Below, piece by piece: positions 1 through 8,618 of a DNA stretch of 64,000 nucleotides. Position 1 is the first letter of the stretch, and each line of letters opens with the position of its first letter. The notes beneath the pieces were generated by a model that saw only the letters and a program-made list of their open reading frames with translations, was not told where the DNA came from and did no database searches. This stretch comes from Spirosoma aerolatum (GTDB taxonomy: Bacteria; Bacteroidota; Bacteroidia; Cytophagales; Spirosomataceae): positions 6,643,501 through 6,707,500 of the forward strand of contig NZ_CP020104.1 in assembly GCF_002056795.1 (NCBI RefSeq), written 5' to 3'. The position numbers and the translations under genes were made by a program.

Positions 1-1
1 G

Positions 2-472
2 TTGGTCAAGGGGGAAGAGTATCGAGGCAAAATTGCTTCCAAACGACGGTTCTTCTTTGGGTATCGGGTGCAAGTAGTGACCACCAGTACTAAGCAGCCC
101 GTGCAATTTTTTATTCTTCCGGGTTCGTACGCGGATATAACAGCTCTTCAGATGATGCATTTGCATTTGCCCGCAGGTAGCGAGGTGTTTGGTGATGCTG
201 CCTACACCGACTACGAACAAGAGGAACTGTACGCTGATTGTGAACAGATTTCCTTACAGATTCAACGCAAGAGTAATAGTCATCGGGCTGACCCGATTTG
301 GATAGCCGCTTACAAGAAGATGCGTCGTCAGGCAATCGAACAAGCTTTTAGTCAAGTCAAGTTGCGATTTCCTCAAAAGATTCATGCCGTTACCGAAGCG
401 GGTTTCCTGATCAAGCTTGTCTTATTTCTACTTGCATACGCTCTAGAATCAAACTTGTATCATACAACTTAG
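2..472 (+). CDS. IS982-type transposase, C-terminal part (cut by window edge)
   Basis: The reading frame is open from the left edge, so this is the C-terminal 156 residues of a longer protein. It carries the late part of a DDE (RNase H-like) transposase: a strand with GDAAYTDYEQEEL, where the second acidic residue of the triad is expected, then the helix RRQAIEQAFSQVKLRFPQKI, whose E fits the third catalytic acid, and a hydrophobic C-terminal helix. The layout and the final helix resemble IS982-family transposases; the family name is from pattern memory. Such enzymes cut and rejoin the ends of their own insertion sequence. The right end of the element was not located. It ends 28 bp before a strong hairpin terminator. 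Confidence 0.75.
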   Translation: MVKGEEYRGKIASKRRFFFGYRVQVVTTSTKQPVQFFILPGSYADITALQMMHLHLPAGSEVFGDAAYTDYEQEELYADCEQISLQIQRKSNSHRADPIWIAAYKKMRRQAIEQAFSQVKLRFPQKIHAVTEAGFLIKLVLFLLAYALESNLYHTT

Positions 473-499
473 ATTATTTAGCCCTTATCCTCAACCTAA

Positions 500-532
500 A
501 AACGAGCCACTTTCACAGAAAGTGGCTCGTTT
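500..532. terminator. Bidirectional hairpin terminator
   Basis: Two perfect 15-nt arms (500-514 and 518-532, core CGAGCCACTTTC) enclose a 3-nt loop, with T-rich sequence after it on the plus strand and A-rich sequence before it. It lies between the convergent transposase and the leftward gene at 553, so it can end both transcripts. Confidence 0.8.
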
Positions 533-552
533 CTTTTAAACTGATGCATTAT

Positions 553-1233
553 CTACGCAGCCCGGCTACTCTGCGGACGACGCAGAATAGGTGACCGAAG
601 CGATTGTGCATTGGCTTCTTCTATGACCTGTTCCGACACCATACCCAGATGATTAGCCCGCTTCAGTACATAATCGAATGGCAGGTTGAAATAATTGGCA
701 ACTTCACTACGGAAACTATCGGGGAAACGGGTAAGCCGCAGACCAAAGAATTTACGCACCTCCGACTCAGGAAGCATAGCAGCCAGGGCTACCCGTTCAG
801 CTTCAGCCAGCAGTTCTTTTCTGACAGGATACAAATGTTCGAGGCCAACGGAAGCCGCCAGAATATTCAAAAACAGATTTTTGTACATCATCGACAACTC
901 GGCGGGCAATATCACCCATCCCTGCTCCCGAAACTTGGCCGAAAAGCCAGTCAGGCCTTGTTCTCCCCGGATTTCACCTGCAATAAACTCATCTGGAAAC
1001 TGAAGCCGGTCATCCGTTTTCTGTAGCCGGAATACAACGGCTTCAACAGGGCTTTTTTGAAAGAGCAGGTTAGCCGGGAGCGCCCGGGTTGCCTCCCACT
1101 GATCAGTCATACGCATAAACAAACTTTCGTTTACGGGCAGATTGTCGGGGTTACCGAGGCTTATGAGCATTCGACGGAAAGCGGCCAGAAAATCAATCTG
1201 GAGTTGGGCTGGATTCGAACGTCCTTTTTTCAT
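553..1233 (-). CDS. Unrecognised protein, 226 aa, weak ImmA/IrrE-like layout
   Basis: The start is placed at the ATG giving MKKGRSNPAQLQIDF; a longer open frame to 1347 adds an unlikely Ser/Thr/Asn-rich leader. No signal peptide or membrane segment is seen. The C-terminal half has AEAERVALAAMLPESEV followed by VANYFNLPFDYVLKRANHLG. This spacing resembles the region after the zinc site in ImmA/IrrE metallopeptidases, where a residue pattern EAN..A..LLMP is followed by a helix-turn-helix-like segment. The HExxH zinc motif expected before it is absent (the matching place reads NILAASVGLEHL). It may be a degenerate relative or unrelated. Function is unknown. It stands alone, convergent with the transposase. 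Confidence 0.6.
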   Translation of the reverse strand: MKKGRSNPAQLQIDFLAAFRRMLISLGNPDNLPVNESLFMRMTDQWEATRALPANLLFQKSPVEAVVFRLQKTDDRLQFPDEFIAGEIRGEQGLTGFSAKFREQGWVILPAELSMMYKNLFLNILAASVGLEHLYPVRKELLAEAERVALAAMLPESEVRKFFGLRLTRFPDSFRSEVANYFNLPFDYVLKRANHLGMVSEQVIEEANAQSLRSPILRRPQSSRAA

Positions 1234-1449
1234 GCGGATTGAGTTGCCAGGTACGGTTTTGTCAACAATTGCTGGCTCATTAGTCGTGTTGTTCGTTGAA
1301 AATTGGGGAGGTAAATATAAACAATAACTCGCTGAAAACAAAGACATAAACCAGAGAAAGTATTATCCTGTTATTCATTCCGGTTTAGAGTTCGTATCTT
1401 GCTCTGACCAGACGGTCAATTACTTCTTTTATGACCTTCCGAAAGTCCA

Positions 1450-3459
1450 ATGACAGAGTTTAATCAGCCAGATTTCTTCCCTGCCAATCCTGGCCAAATG
1501 GCTGAACAAGTGGGTAGCGACCATCTGAACAGTATTTTCGAAACCGCCCCTGTTTGCATCGTATCGTACCGGGCCATACGAAACTCAGCCCACGAAATCG
1601 TCGATTTTAAACCATTACGCGTAAACCGGGAAGCGATAGCTGCCTGTGGACATACCCGCGAAGCAATCATGGCTTCGACACTACTGGAATTGTTTCCGCT
1701 ATTCCGGGGTAGTGCCCTGCTACAGGATTATTTAGCCGTTGTTCTGTCGGGCGAAAATCGCCGGAGCGATCACTATATTCCGGGTTTGGGTGGCTGGTTC
1801 AATGTGTCGGTTTCGTGTATCGCACCCGATGAGCTGGCGGTTGTGTTTATTGACGTTAATACCCGCAAAGAAGCCGAGTTAATGAGGCAGCAACAAGCCG
1901 AACTACTCACGCAAATAAGTCAGTCGATGCAAATGGCCGTTTCAAGCCATGTACCCATTCGGGACGAAAGTGGGCGGATTGTCGATTTTGAATACATTTA
2001 CTTTAACGAAAAAGCAAAGGATTGGCTTCCCGTCGATTGGCGGACTGTACTTGGACAAACCGTACGAACCATGCAGTTTACCGCCAACGTTGACCAAACG
2101 ATTGCCCGCCTGGCCCACGTTGTTGAAACGGGCGAAACGGATCATTTTGATGCCATCATTGCTGACGGCCGGATTTTCTACAACATCATTGCCCGTTCCG
2201 GCGAAGGAACTGTTTCAACCTTTATTGATGTAACCAAACAGCGACGGGCCGAACAAAAGATTCTGGAGTTAAAAGCCATTTCTGACCAACAGGCGGCTTT
2301 ATTACAAAGCATTCTAGACTCGTCATTAACCGCTATTGCCTGCTATGATGCTGTTCTGGACGAACGGGGAAGTGCAGTCGATTTTCGCTTTGTTCTGGCG
2401 AATCAGACTACTTTCGATATTCTGAACACCACAGCCAATGAACTATATGGTAAAACGATCGTCGAACTGAATCCTGCTCTGATGGGCAGCGCTGTTCTCG
2501 ACACGTACATCAGCGTTTATGAAACAGGGCAATCCACAATTATGGAGCGTCAGGCCCAGGAGCGTTTCTTTTATGTGTCGATTGTAAAGTTTGGCGATGG
2601 CGTTCTTTCATCGGCAATTGACATAACCGAAAATCAGCAGTATCGCGAACAGCTTGAAGCGGCCAATATGGCGCTTAAGCAAAGTAACGACAACCTCCAG
2701 AGTTTCGCTTATGTAGCCAGCCATGACCTGCAGGAGCCTCTACGAAAAATCCGGTCGTTCGGTGACCTGATTCTGAACGAATACAGCCCATTACTACCTG
2801 AAACGGCGCAGGATATGCTTCGCCGGATGCAGGCAGCTGCCGAGCGCATGAGCAATCTGATTCAGGACCTGCTGTCGTTGTCGCGACTCACCATACAGCA
2901 AGCTACCTTTGATGTTGTAGACCTGAATCAGCTACTGTCTGAAGTTCTGACCGATCTGGAAACGATCGTAGCCGATACGGGTGCCAAAGTTGAACGAAGT
3001 CTACTGCCTTCTGTGCCCGGAAATCCGCTACAACTCCGTCAGTTGTTTCAGAATCTGCTTTCCAACGCCCTGAAATTTCGCCAACCCGACCGCTCTCCTC
3101 ACGTGCGTATCGATCTTCATCAGGTGAATGCTCAGGAAGTCCCAACAAGTTCATTACCGTACACAGTTACGCGTGAAAATGCTCCAGCCAGCCTATCGAC
3201 ACGCATTCAGGCAGTTCATCCGGCTAAAACCTTTTATGCTATCACCATCAGCGATAATGGGATTGGCTTCGATGCCGAACGATATGGTGAAACGATCTTC
3301 GGCGCTTTTCAGCGGCTCCACGGCCGAAAGGGGAATTTTGTAGGTACGGGTATCGGACTGGCCATTGCCAAAAAAGTCGTCGAAAACCACTATGGCTGTA
3401 TTGTCGCTGACAGTCGCGAAGGGGAAGGTGCTTCCTTTACAGTGTACCTGCCTGCTTAA
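1450..3459 (+). CDS. Soluble PAS-domain sensor histidine kinase
   Basis: A 669-residue cytoplasmic sensor kinase without signal peptide or membrane helices. Residues about 25-140, 150-270 and 280-400 look like three PAS folds, each ending in the typical FIDV or AIDIT strand that leads into a linking helix. The dimerisation domain has the H-box ASHDLQEPLRK with the phosphoacceptor His425. The ATPase domain has the N-box QNLLSNALKF (Asn535/Asn539), G1-box SDNGIGFD (Asp602) and G2-box GTGIGLAIAKKVVENH (632 onward). All catalytic motifs are intact. No response regulator gene is adjacent, so it is an orphan kinase whose partner lies elsewhere. The signal is unknown; PAS domains commonly bind small ligands or cofactors. 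It converges on the sigma-factor operon, 33 bp apart. Confidence 0.92.
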   Translation: MTEFNQPDFFPANPGQMAEQVGSDHLNSIFETAPVCIVSYRAIRNSAHEIVDFKPLRVNREAIAACGHTREAIMASTLLELFPLFRGSALLQDYLAVVLSGENRRSDHYIPGLGGWFNVSVSCIAPDELAVVFIDVNTRKEAELMRQQQAELLTQISQSMQMAVSSHVPIRDESGRIVDFEYIYFNEKAKDWLPVDWRTVLGQTVRTMQFTANVDQTIARLAHVVETGETDHFDAIIADGRIFYNIIARSGEGTVSTFIDVTKQRRAEQKILELKAISDQQAALLQSILDSSLTAIACYDAVLDERGSAVDFRFVLANQTTFDILNTTANELYGKTIVELNPALMGSAVLDTYISVYETGQSTIMERQAQERFFYVSIVKFGDGVLSSAIDITENQQYREQLEAANMALKQSNDNLQSFAYVASHDLQEPLRKIRSFGDLILNEYSPLLPETAQDMLRRMQAAAERMSNLIQDLLSLSRLTIQQATFDVVDLNQLLSEVLTDLETIVADTGAKVERSLLPSVPGNPLQLRQLFQNLLSNALKFRQPDRSPHVRIDLHQVNAQEVPTSSLPYTVTRENAPASLSTRIQAVHPAKTFYAITISDNGIGFDAERYGETIFGAFQRLHGRKGNFVGTGIGLAIAKKVVENHYGCIVADSREGEGASFTVYLPA

Positions 3460-3492
3460 GTCTATTTTTGCCTATTGGTATTTCGACGTTTG

Positions 3493-4611
3493 TTATAATC
3501 CTACAACCAGCCGTAAGCCCGGATACACCTTCTTGAAAAAGCCATTCATATAGAATTCTGGCTGTACTTTAAATAATCCTTTGTGATAAACAGTACTGCT
3601 CAAGCGGATCGTATTCGCATCAAAATAAGGCCCGCTTCGGTAAACGGGTATGCCTACGTTAAATGAAACGATCTGCCGACTAAAAGACAAGGGTTGCCGC
3701 CCTTTGCTAGCATAATAAAAGGCGAGGCCGACGTTTAAAAAATCGTTACGAAAGGTTTGGAACCGGCCATCGGTAGTCGATTGGTCGAAGAAGAATGTAG
3801 ATGTATAACCCACCGAATAACTTACGGTATGAAGCTGGCTGGGAATAAAATGAACATCAAGATTCAGCGACGGTGCCCACTGATTGCGTATTAAACCCAC
3901 CCCTACATTGGGCTGAAAACTCAAAAATGGTTTTTTAGCGGAACCCGGATGTAGAAAATGAAATGAGTTATCGGCTCGCTGAAGCATATCGAATGCCATT
4001 TTCGGACTAGTCAGGTCATGATTTTTATAGTTCTGTACGGCGTCGAGAGCCTGCCGCACTTTCGAATTGACTCCACCCTGGCGCATTAAGCGCTCAATAT
4101 CGTGAATGCTGTTAACAAACAGATAAACGCTATAATCATACGGACTGACCTGGCTGTAATTATAACGAAGCCCCCGCTGATCGTATGTTGATACCCAGTC
4201 AATCTGTAATGTATCCTGCTGTATCTTAACTTCTAACGGGTTTTCTCCATCCTGGAAACGAAAGTCCGTGGTCGCCTGTGGTGTCGAATGTAAAGTCAGA
4301 TCCCGTGCAGTTGCAGCAAGTCGAAACAAGGCATGCGTTGCCGCTGTAGGGTTTCGCGTAGTATCTTCCACTTTCCGATAATCGGCTATGAATAGGTGTA
4401 GTACCGAATCGATATTCTGATGGGCCGCCACCTGCGCATATCGGTTGAACCCAATTAACAAAGTAATACGCTGCCCCAGGTCGATCTCAATATGGCTACG
4501 GCCAATAAAGTTCTGCTGGGCTCCACGTTCAGTTAAACGCATTACCGTTTGAGACATAGTCATACGAGCCGTGCTTAGCAGAAGCACAGTGAGCAAAAAA
4601 AATAGACGCAT
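3493..4611 (-). CDS. Exported protein of a sigma/anti-sigma operon
   Basis: A 372-residue protein with a clear signal peptide (MRLFFLLTVLLLSTARMTMSQ). The first two thirds are mixed; from about residue 225 to the end the sequence alternates polar and hydrophobic residues in short strands (SYSVGYTSTFFF, NVGLAFYYASKG, SRQIVSFNVGIPVY, VYPGLRLVVGL), as in outer-membrane or periplasmic beta structures. I do not recognise the family. It is the third gene of an operon after the ECF sigma factor and the single-pass membrane protein; the intergenic gap to the second gene is 2 bp. This position suggests a part in the same signalling route, perhaps as sensor or target at the envelope; that is inference. 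Confidence 0.75.
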   Translation of the reverse strand: MRLFFLLTVLLLSTARMTMSQTVMRLTERGAQQNFIGRSHIEIDLGQRITLLIGFNRYAQVAAHQNIDSVLHLFIADYRKVEDTTRNPTAATHALFRLAATARDLTLHSTPQATTDFRFQDGENPLEVKIQQDTLQIDWVSTYDQRGLRYNYSQVSPYDYSVYLFVNSIHDIERLMRQGGVNSKVRQALDAVQNYKNHDLTSPKMAFDMLQRADNSFHFLHPGSAKKPFLSFQPNVGVGLIRNQWAPSLNLDVHFIPSQLHTVSYSVGYTSTFFFDQSTTDGRFQTFRNDFLNVGLAFYYASKGRQPLSFSRQIVSFNVGIPVYRSGPYFDANTIRLSSTVYHKGLFKVQPEFYMNGFFKKVYPGLRLVVGL

Positions 4612-4613
4612 GG

Positions 4614-5342
4614 TTATTGATTTGGTTTATTCGTTAAGGGCATCACCAGGGCTGGCCGATGATCATCTGACAGGGGTTCGGCTCGTTGCCCAGTGCCCAG
4701 TCGCACAAAGTTCTCGGTTGAATACAGTTTAGGTCGAGCTTCTTCTTCGGCCCGTAGTTCATTCTGGTGTACTATTCTGAAACGTCGTTTAGCCGGCAAA
4801 TCCGCCACGTTCCGTTTTAAGGGTATTAGTGGTTTTTCAACAACAGCAACGGTTTCTACAACCATGTCTAAGTCAGGCCTTGGAGACGGCATAGCTGCTA
4901 TCTCATTTATTGTGGGAACAGCTTCTACCGGTTCAGGTACTCTTGTTTTTGCCTTGGTGGCCGTTGTGCCTGCAGGCAATGCTGTAGTAAAAGACTGCGT
5001 CGGTACATTCGGCTGAGTAAGTTCAGTTGGCAAATTCTGTTTGAAAGGAAGTTTTGTAGCGGCTCTGGTCTTATGAGCTGTTTTTCCGTTAGCAGCCAGG
5101 GACTGTTTTTCAACAGACGGGTAAACCCAGTACCAAACAAACAGCAATCCGATCAAACAGGCGGCAATCCCCCACCGCATCCATCCGAACGACTGACGGG
5201 TCCCTGTTGGCTGAAGTTCAGGACGCAGTTGGGTCCAAAGCCGTTCTGAATCGAACGACGAACCCGGTGGTGGTGCATCAGGTAATCGGCGGAGTGTTTG
5301 CCGTACCCATTCGTCAGGCATTTCGTCGGGTTTCGGTTTCAT
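4614..5342 (-). CDS. Single-pass membrane anti-sigma-like protein
   Basis: A 242-residue protein with a short cytoplasmic N-terminus (KPKPDEMPDEWVRQTLRRLP), one membrane helix near residues 55-72 (IAACLIGLLFVWYWVYP) and a low-complexity periplasmic part rich in Pro, Thr and Ala. This is the usual plan of anti-sigma factors and of their Bacteroidota counterparts, although no zinc-binding HxxxCxxC motif is visible. Its start overlaps the end of the upstream sigma-factor gene by 29 bp, which implies translational coupling. The role as anti-sigma factor is inferred from operon position and topology; sequence recognition alone does not prove it. Confidence 0.7.
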   Translation of the reverse strand: MKPKPDEMPDEWVRQTLRRLPDAPPPGSSFDSERLWTQLRPELQPTGTRQSFGWMRWGIAACLIGLLFVWYWVYPSVEKQSLAANGKTAHKTRAATKLPFKQNLPTELTQPNVPTQSFTTALPAGTTATKAKTRVPEPVEAVPTINEIAAMPSPRPDLDMVVETVAVVEKPLIPLKRNVADLPAKRRFRIVHQNELRAEEEARPKLYSTENFVRLGTGQRAEPLSDDHRPALVMPLTNKPNQ

Positions 5343-5871
5343 AGCCGTTTTGAATTAACCAGGTTTGTAATACAGCTCTCGCTTTGCTTAGTTGCGATTT
5401 TGATGTGTTCTCAGAAATATGCAGTTGTTCTGCAATCTCCCGGTGTGTATAGCCTTCTATAACGTACAAATTGAATACAGTCCGGTAGCCCGTGGGGAGT
5501 TCGCGAATGAGCGCATAAATCCGCTCAACATCCAGCCCAGCATCGGGTAGTGCTACAGAATCGGGTTGGTCATCAATCTCATCGTCGGACAGAAAAGGGG
5601 GTAACTGGCGATTTGCCCGTAGATGCTGTAAAGCCTCGTTGACCACAATACGCCGGAGCCACGCTTCCAAACCATTTTCATCCCGATACGAAAAGCTGCT
5701 TATACTACGAAACGCCTTAAGAAAGGCATTCATGAGCACCTCCTCTGCTTCCGGCTCATGTCGAACATAACGCAGACTTACCCGAAACAATCGATTGATA
5801 TACTGATCGAACAGCCGTTTCTGGGCAAACGCATTGTCCCTCTGACACTGTTCAACCAGTTGTTTTAGCAT
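5314..5871 (-). CDS. ECF-type RNA polymerase sigma factor
   Basis: A 185-residue sigma-70 family protein of the extracytoplasmic function class. Region 2 spans about residues 10-82 (FDQYINRLFRVSLRY, then EAEEVLMNAFLKAFRSI, the -10 binding and core binding part). Region 4 spans about 118-170, with LPTGYRTVFNLYVIEGYTH and the helix-turn-helix REIAEQLHISENTSKSQLSK that reads the -35 element. It should direct RNA polymerase to a small envelope-related regulon and be held back by the product of the overlapping next gene. It is the first gene of a three-gene leftward operon, divergent from the penicillin acylase gene. Confidence 0.93.
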   Translation of the reverse strand: MLKQLVEQCQRDNAFAQKRLFDQYINRLFRVSLRYVRHEPEAEEVLMNAFLKAFRSISSFSYRDENGLEAWLRRIVVNEALQHLRANRQLPPFLSDDEIDDQPDSVALPDAGLDVERIYALIRELPTGYRTVFNLYVIEGYTHREIAEQLHISENTSKSQLSKARAVLQTWLIQNGYETETRRNA

Positions 5872-5973
5872 AATGACCGATTCGTTTTCAATGACAGGAA
5901 TGCCATAGTGCCGAAAAGGGTTGCCTGATAGCTGAAAAAAAACAGTTTATGCTGGCTAACTGCCAGGAAAGGC

Positions 5974-5981
5974 TATTTTTG
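5974..5981 (+). promoter_or_regulatory. -7 element of the acylase gene
   Basis: TATTTTTG fits the Bacteroidota -7 consensus TAnnTTTG, 38 bp before the ATG at 6020. No good TTG is present at -33. Its position argues against the TTG start at 5984 and for the ATG at 6020. Confidence 0.45.
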
Positions 5982-6019
5982 TTTTGCAACTTATTCGGTT
6001 TTCATACAACCTTTCATCA

Positions 6020-8230
6020 ATGATCTACCTTTCCCCTTCAGTTAGCCGTTCAGGACCTTTTCTGTTTTTACTGCTGATCTCGTTCATAGCCCAGGGCCAG
6101 CCGTTTACCAATGCAGAAATTACCCGCTGGAAGCAGCAGGCCAAACAGATCACCATTACCCGCGATACCTGGGGCGTTCCACACATCAGTGGTAAAACCG
6201 ATGCCGATGTCATTTTTGGGGTACTGTACACCCAATGTGAAGACGATTTCGCCCGGGTCGAGACCAATTACATCGACGCCATTGGTCGGATGGCTGAAGT
6301 GGAGGGCGAGTCAGCCCTGTACCACGACTTACGAGCCCGACTATTTCTGGATTCGACACAGGCCATAGCCATTTATAAAAAGAGCCCCGTCTGGATGAAA
6401 AAACTGCTGGACGCCTTTGCCGATGGCACCAATTATTACCTTTATACGCATCCAGAGGTAAAACCCCGGCTGCTCAAACGATTTCAGCCGTGGATGCCAC
6501 TAATGTTCAGTGAAGGAAGCATAGGCGGCAACATTAGCGTGATTTCGACGGATCGACTGAAGGCATTTTACGAACATAACAAGTTTACATCGTCGATCAA
6601 CGATTTTGACAAGTACGAACGAGAGCCTGTTGGTTCGAACGGTTTTGCCATTGCCCCCGCCAAAAGTGCCACAAAAAATGCGCTGCTGCTCATCAATCCG
6701 CATACGTCGTTCTATTTCCGGTCGGAGGTGCATCTAACCAGTCAGGAAGGTCTAAATGCGTATGGAGCCGTTACTTGGGGGCAATTCTTTATTTATCAGG
6801 GCTTTAATGAGTATTGTGGCTGGATGCATACTTCCAGCGGTGCCGACTCGATGGATGAGTACCTGGAAACGATTGAGAAAAAAGGCAATACCTATTACTA
6901 CAAATCCGGTACAGCACTCAAGCCGGTTCGGAGTCAGCGAATTCGGCTACCGTATAAATCCGGGAACAGCATCCAGTATAAAGAGTTTACCATGTACTGG
7001 ACCCAGCACGGCCCAGTAGTGGGCGAAAAAGACGGTAAGTGGATGTCGGTTGCCATGATGAATACACCCCTGAATGCACTGGAACAATCGTATCTGAGAA
7101 CCAAAGCGAAAGGGTATGCGAGCTATAAAGAAGTCATGAAGCTCAACGGCAACGCATCGAACAATACGGTTTTTGCCGACCGTGATGGTAATATCGCTTA
7201 CTGGCATGGCAACTTCATGCCCAAACGCGACCCTAAATTCGACTGGAGCCAGCCCGTTGATGGTAGCAACCCCGCTACAGACTGGAAGGGGATGCACACG
7301 GTCGATGAACTGGTACAGGTTCATAATCCGGCTAGTGGCTGGATACAAAACTGCAATTCGACGCCATTTACGGTTTCGGGTGGCAGCAGTCCTGCGCAAA
7401 GCGCGTATCCGGCCTACATGGCTCCTGATGCCGAAAATTACCGGGGCATTAATGCCGTTCGGGTGCTAAGCCAGAAGTCTATATTCACACTCGACACCCT
7501 GATTGCAGCCGCCAACGACCCGCATCTGGCCGGTTTCGATGAGTTAATTCCCGCACTAGTGAAAGCCTACGAATCAGTTAAAACGAACAATACGTCGAAT
7601 GAGGTAGCCGAAGCCGTTCAGGTGCTCAAAGACTGGAACAAATGCTACGGTACGGCATCAGTTGGTACGACGCTGGCTATTTTCTGGGGTGAAAAAATTC
7701 AGCGTCTGGCCCGCAGTCGCGTACCGGCTACCCAACGACTCGATTTCCTGAGTTTTACCGATTTCGTAATCAACCAAACGACACCACAGGAAAAAGTTAC
7801 GGTTCTAAACGAAACCCTGGCCGAATTAACCCGCGACTTCGGCACCTGGAAAACGCCCTGGGGCAACATCAACCGCTACCAACGCCTGACGGGTAACATT
7901 CAGGAAACCTACGACGATCAGAAGCCCAGTATTCCAGTTGGGTTTACGCCTTCCGTTTGGGGTTCACTGGCCGCCTATGGTGCTCGTACCGCCCCCAATA
8001 CAAAAAAACGCTATGGCTATGTGGGGAATAGTTTTGTAGCGGTAGTTGAATTTGGCAAACGGGTAAAAGCCCGCTCTGTGGTAACAGGTGGTCAAAGCAG
8101 CCGTCCCGGCGAAACCCACTTCACCGACCAGGCCGAACTCTATTGCGCCGGCAGATTCAAAGACGTCTGGTTCTATCCCGAAGACATAAAACAGCACATC
8201 GAAAAAACCTACCACCCCGGCGATAAATAA
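6020..8230 (+). CDS. Penicillin acylase family N-terminal nucleophile hydrolase
   Basis: A 736-residue secreted amide hydrolase. A signal peptide (hydrophobic core GPFLFLLLISFIAQG) is followed by the alpha-chain segment ITITRDTWGVPHISGKTDADV, trimmed here to its key WGVPH, typical of the family. The expected self-cleavage point is at VGSNGFAIAPAKS: the Ser after Gly (residue 206 from this start) becomes the N-terminal nucleophile of the beta chain. Later family motifs include NPHTSFYFRSEVH and TQHGPVV. Known members hydrolyse the amide bonds of beta-lactam side chains, acyl-homoserine lactones or related N-acyl compounds; the substrate cannot be read from sequence. It is monocistronic, divergent from the sigma operon. 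Confidence 0.92.
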   Translation: MIYLSPSVSRSGPFLFLLLISFIAQGQPFTNAEITRWKQQAKQITITRDTWGVPHISGKTDADVIFGVLYTQCEDDFARVETNYIDAIGRMAEVEGESALYHDLRARLFLDSTQAIAIYKKSPVWMKKLLDAFADGTNYYLYTHPEVKPRLLKRFQPWMPLMFSEGSIGGNISVISTDRLKAFYEHNKFTSSINDFDKYEREPVGSNGFAIAPAKSATKNALLLINPHTSFYFRSEVHLTSQEGLNAYGAVTWGQFFIYQGFNEYCGWMHTSSGADSMDEYLETIEKKGNTYYYKSGTALKPVRSQRIRLPYKSGNSIQYKEFTMYWTQHGPVVGEKDGKWMSVAMMNTPLNALEQSYLRTKAKGYASYKEVMKLNGNASNNTVFADRDGNIAYWHGNFMPKRDPKFDWSQPVDGSNPATDWKGMHTVDELVQVHNPASGWIQNCNSTPFTVSGGSSPAQSAYPAYMAPDAENYRGINAVRVLSQKSIFTLDTLIAAANDPHLAGFDELIPALVKAYESVKTNNTSNEVAEAVQVLKDWNKCYGTASVGTTLAIFWGEKIQRLARSRVPATQRLDFLSFTDFVINQTTPQEKVTVLNETLAELTRDFGTWKTPWGNINRYQRLTGNIQETYDDQKPSIPVGFTPSVWGSLAAYGARTAPNTKKRYGYVGNSFVAVVEFGKRVKARSVVTGGQSSRPGETHFTDQAELYCAGRFKDVWFYPEDIKQHIEKTYHPGDK

Positions 8231-8351
8231 GAGTAGCCGGGGTTAAGTCTATTCTGAATGCTGATGGGCCTGGGATTCATAATAGACTTACGTTAACCAT
8301 ACAGTATTCTTTTGACATAAATAGACTGATTATTAGCAGGAGGGAGGTCCG

Positions 8352-8359
8352 TAACTTTG
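8352..8359 (+). promoter_or_regulatory. -7 element before the orphan gene at 8619
   Basis: TAACTTTG matches TAnnTTTG exactly. Only a weak CTG is found 23 bp upstream. If used, the transcript would begin near 8366 and carry a structured leader of about 250 nt before the ATG at 8619. Confidence 0.45.
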
Positions 8360-8417
8360 CGTACAATAGTTTGTTGGGTGGCCCGGCTAAGGCTGGGAGT
8401 GCATTTCGGGGTTTCGG

Positions 8418-8613
8418 TCGACACGAAGTCCGGCTCGGACAGCGAGCTTTTAGGAGTTCATTTGCGGCTCCCGTTGACACGAGAATCGCCCCGGCTGGGC
8501 CAGTTTAGGCGTTCATGTCCACCCGGCGTGCGACAGCGGAAACGCCCCGGTCTGGCAGTCAACAAAGTGCGTTGGTAAGTAGCGTTCGATACGAGAAACG
8601 CCCAATTAAGTAG
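8418..8613. repeat. 56-bp degenerate tandem repeat, about 3.5 units
   Basis: Units begin at 8418, 8474, 8530 and 8586, exactly 56 bp apart. Each starts with a form of TCGACACGAGAAACGCCCC; units 1 and 2 also share TTTAGG(A/C)GTTCAT near their middle. The last unit is cut short after 28 bp. The period is not a multiple of three, so it is not a coding repeat. Units 2-3 together form an inverted repeat (GCCAG..GGCGTT at 8499-8513 with AACGCC..CTGGC at 8541-8556). Confidence 0.65.
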
Positions 8614-8618
8614 AAAAA

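Larger units (their letters stand above)
8231..8618. other. Gene-free stretch with promoter and GC-rich repeats
   Basis: No convincing gene lies here; the open frame at 8357-8578 runs through GC-rich tandem repeats and resembles nothing. The left part is AT-rich with a -7-like element at 8352, the right part (8370-8613) is GC-rich and carries a 56-bp degenerate tandem repeat with internal hairpins. Confidence 0.6.

Noticed and set aside
8357..8578. 73-codon frame in the 56-bp repeats, and 9110-9322 after the orphan gene
   Set aside because: They run through GC-rich repeats and hairpins; the repeat period is not a multiple of three, so the frame is not conserved between units.
8418..8613. CRISPR array
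   Set aside because: The 56-bp units are degenerate throughout, with no alternation of constant repeat and unique spacer, and no cas gene is near.
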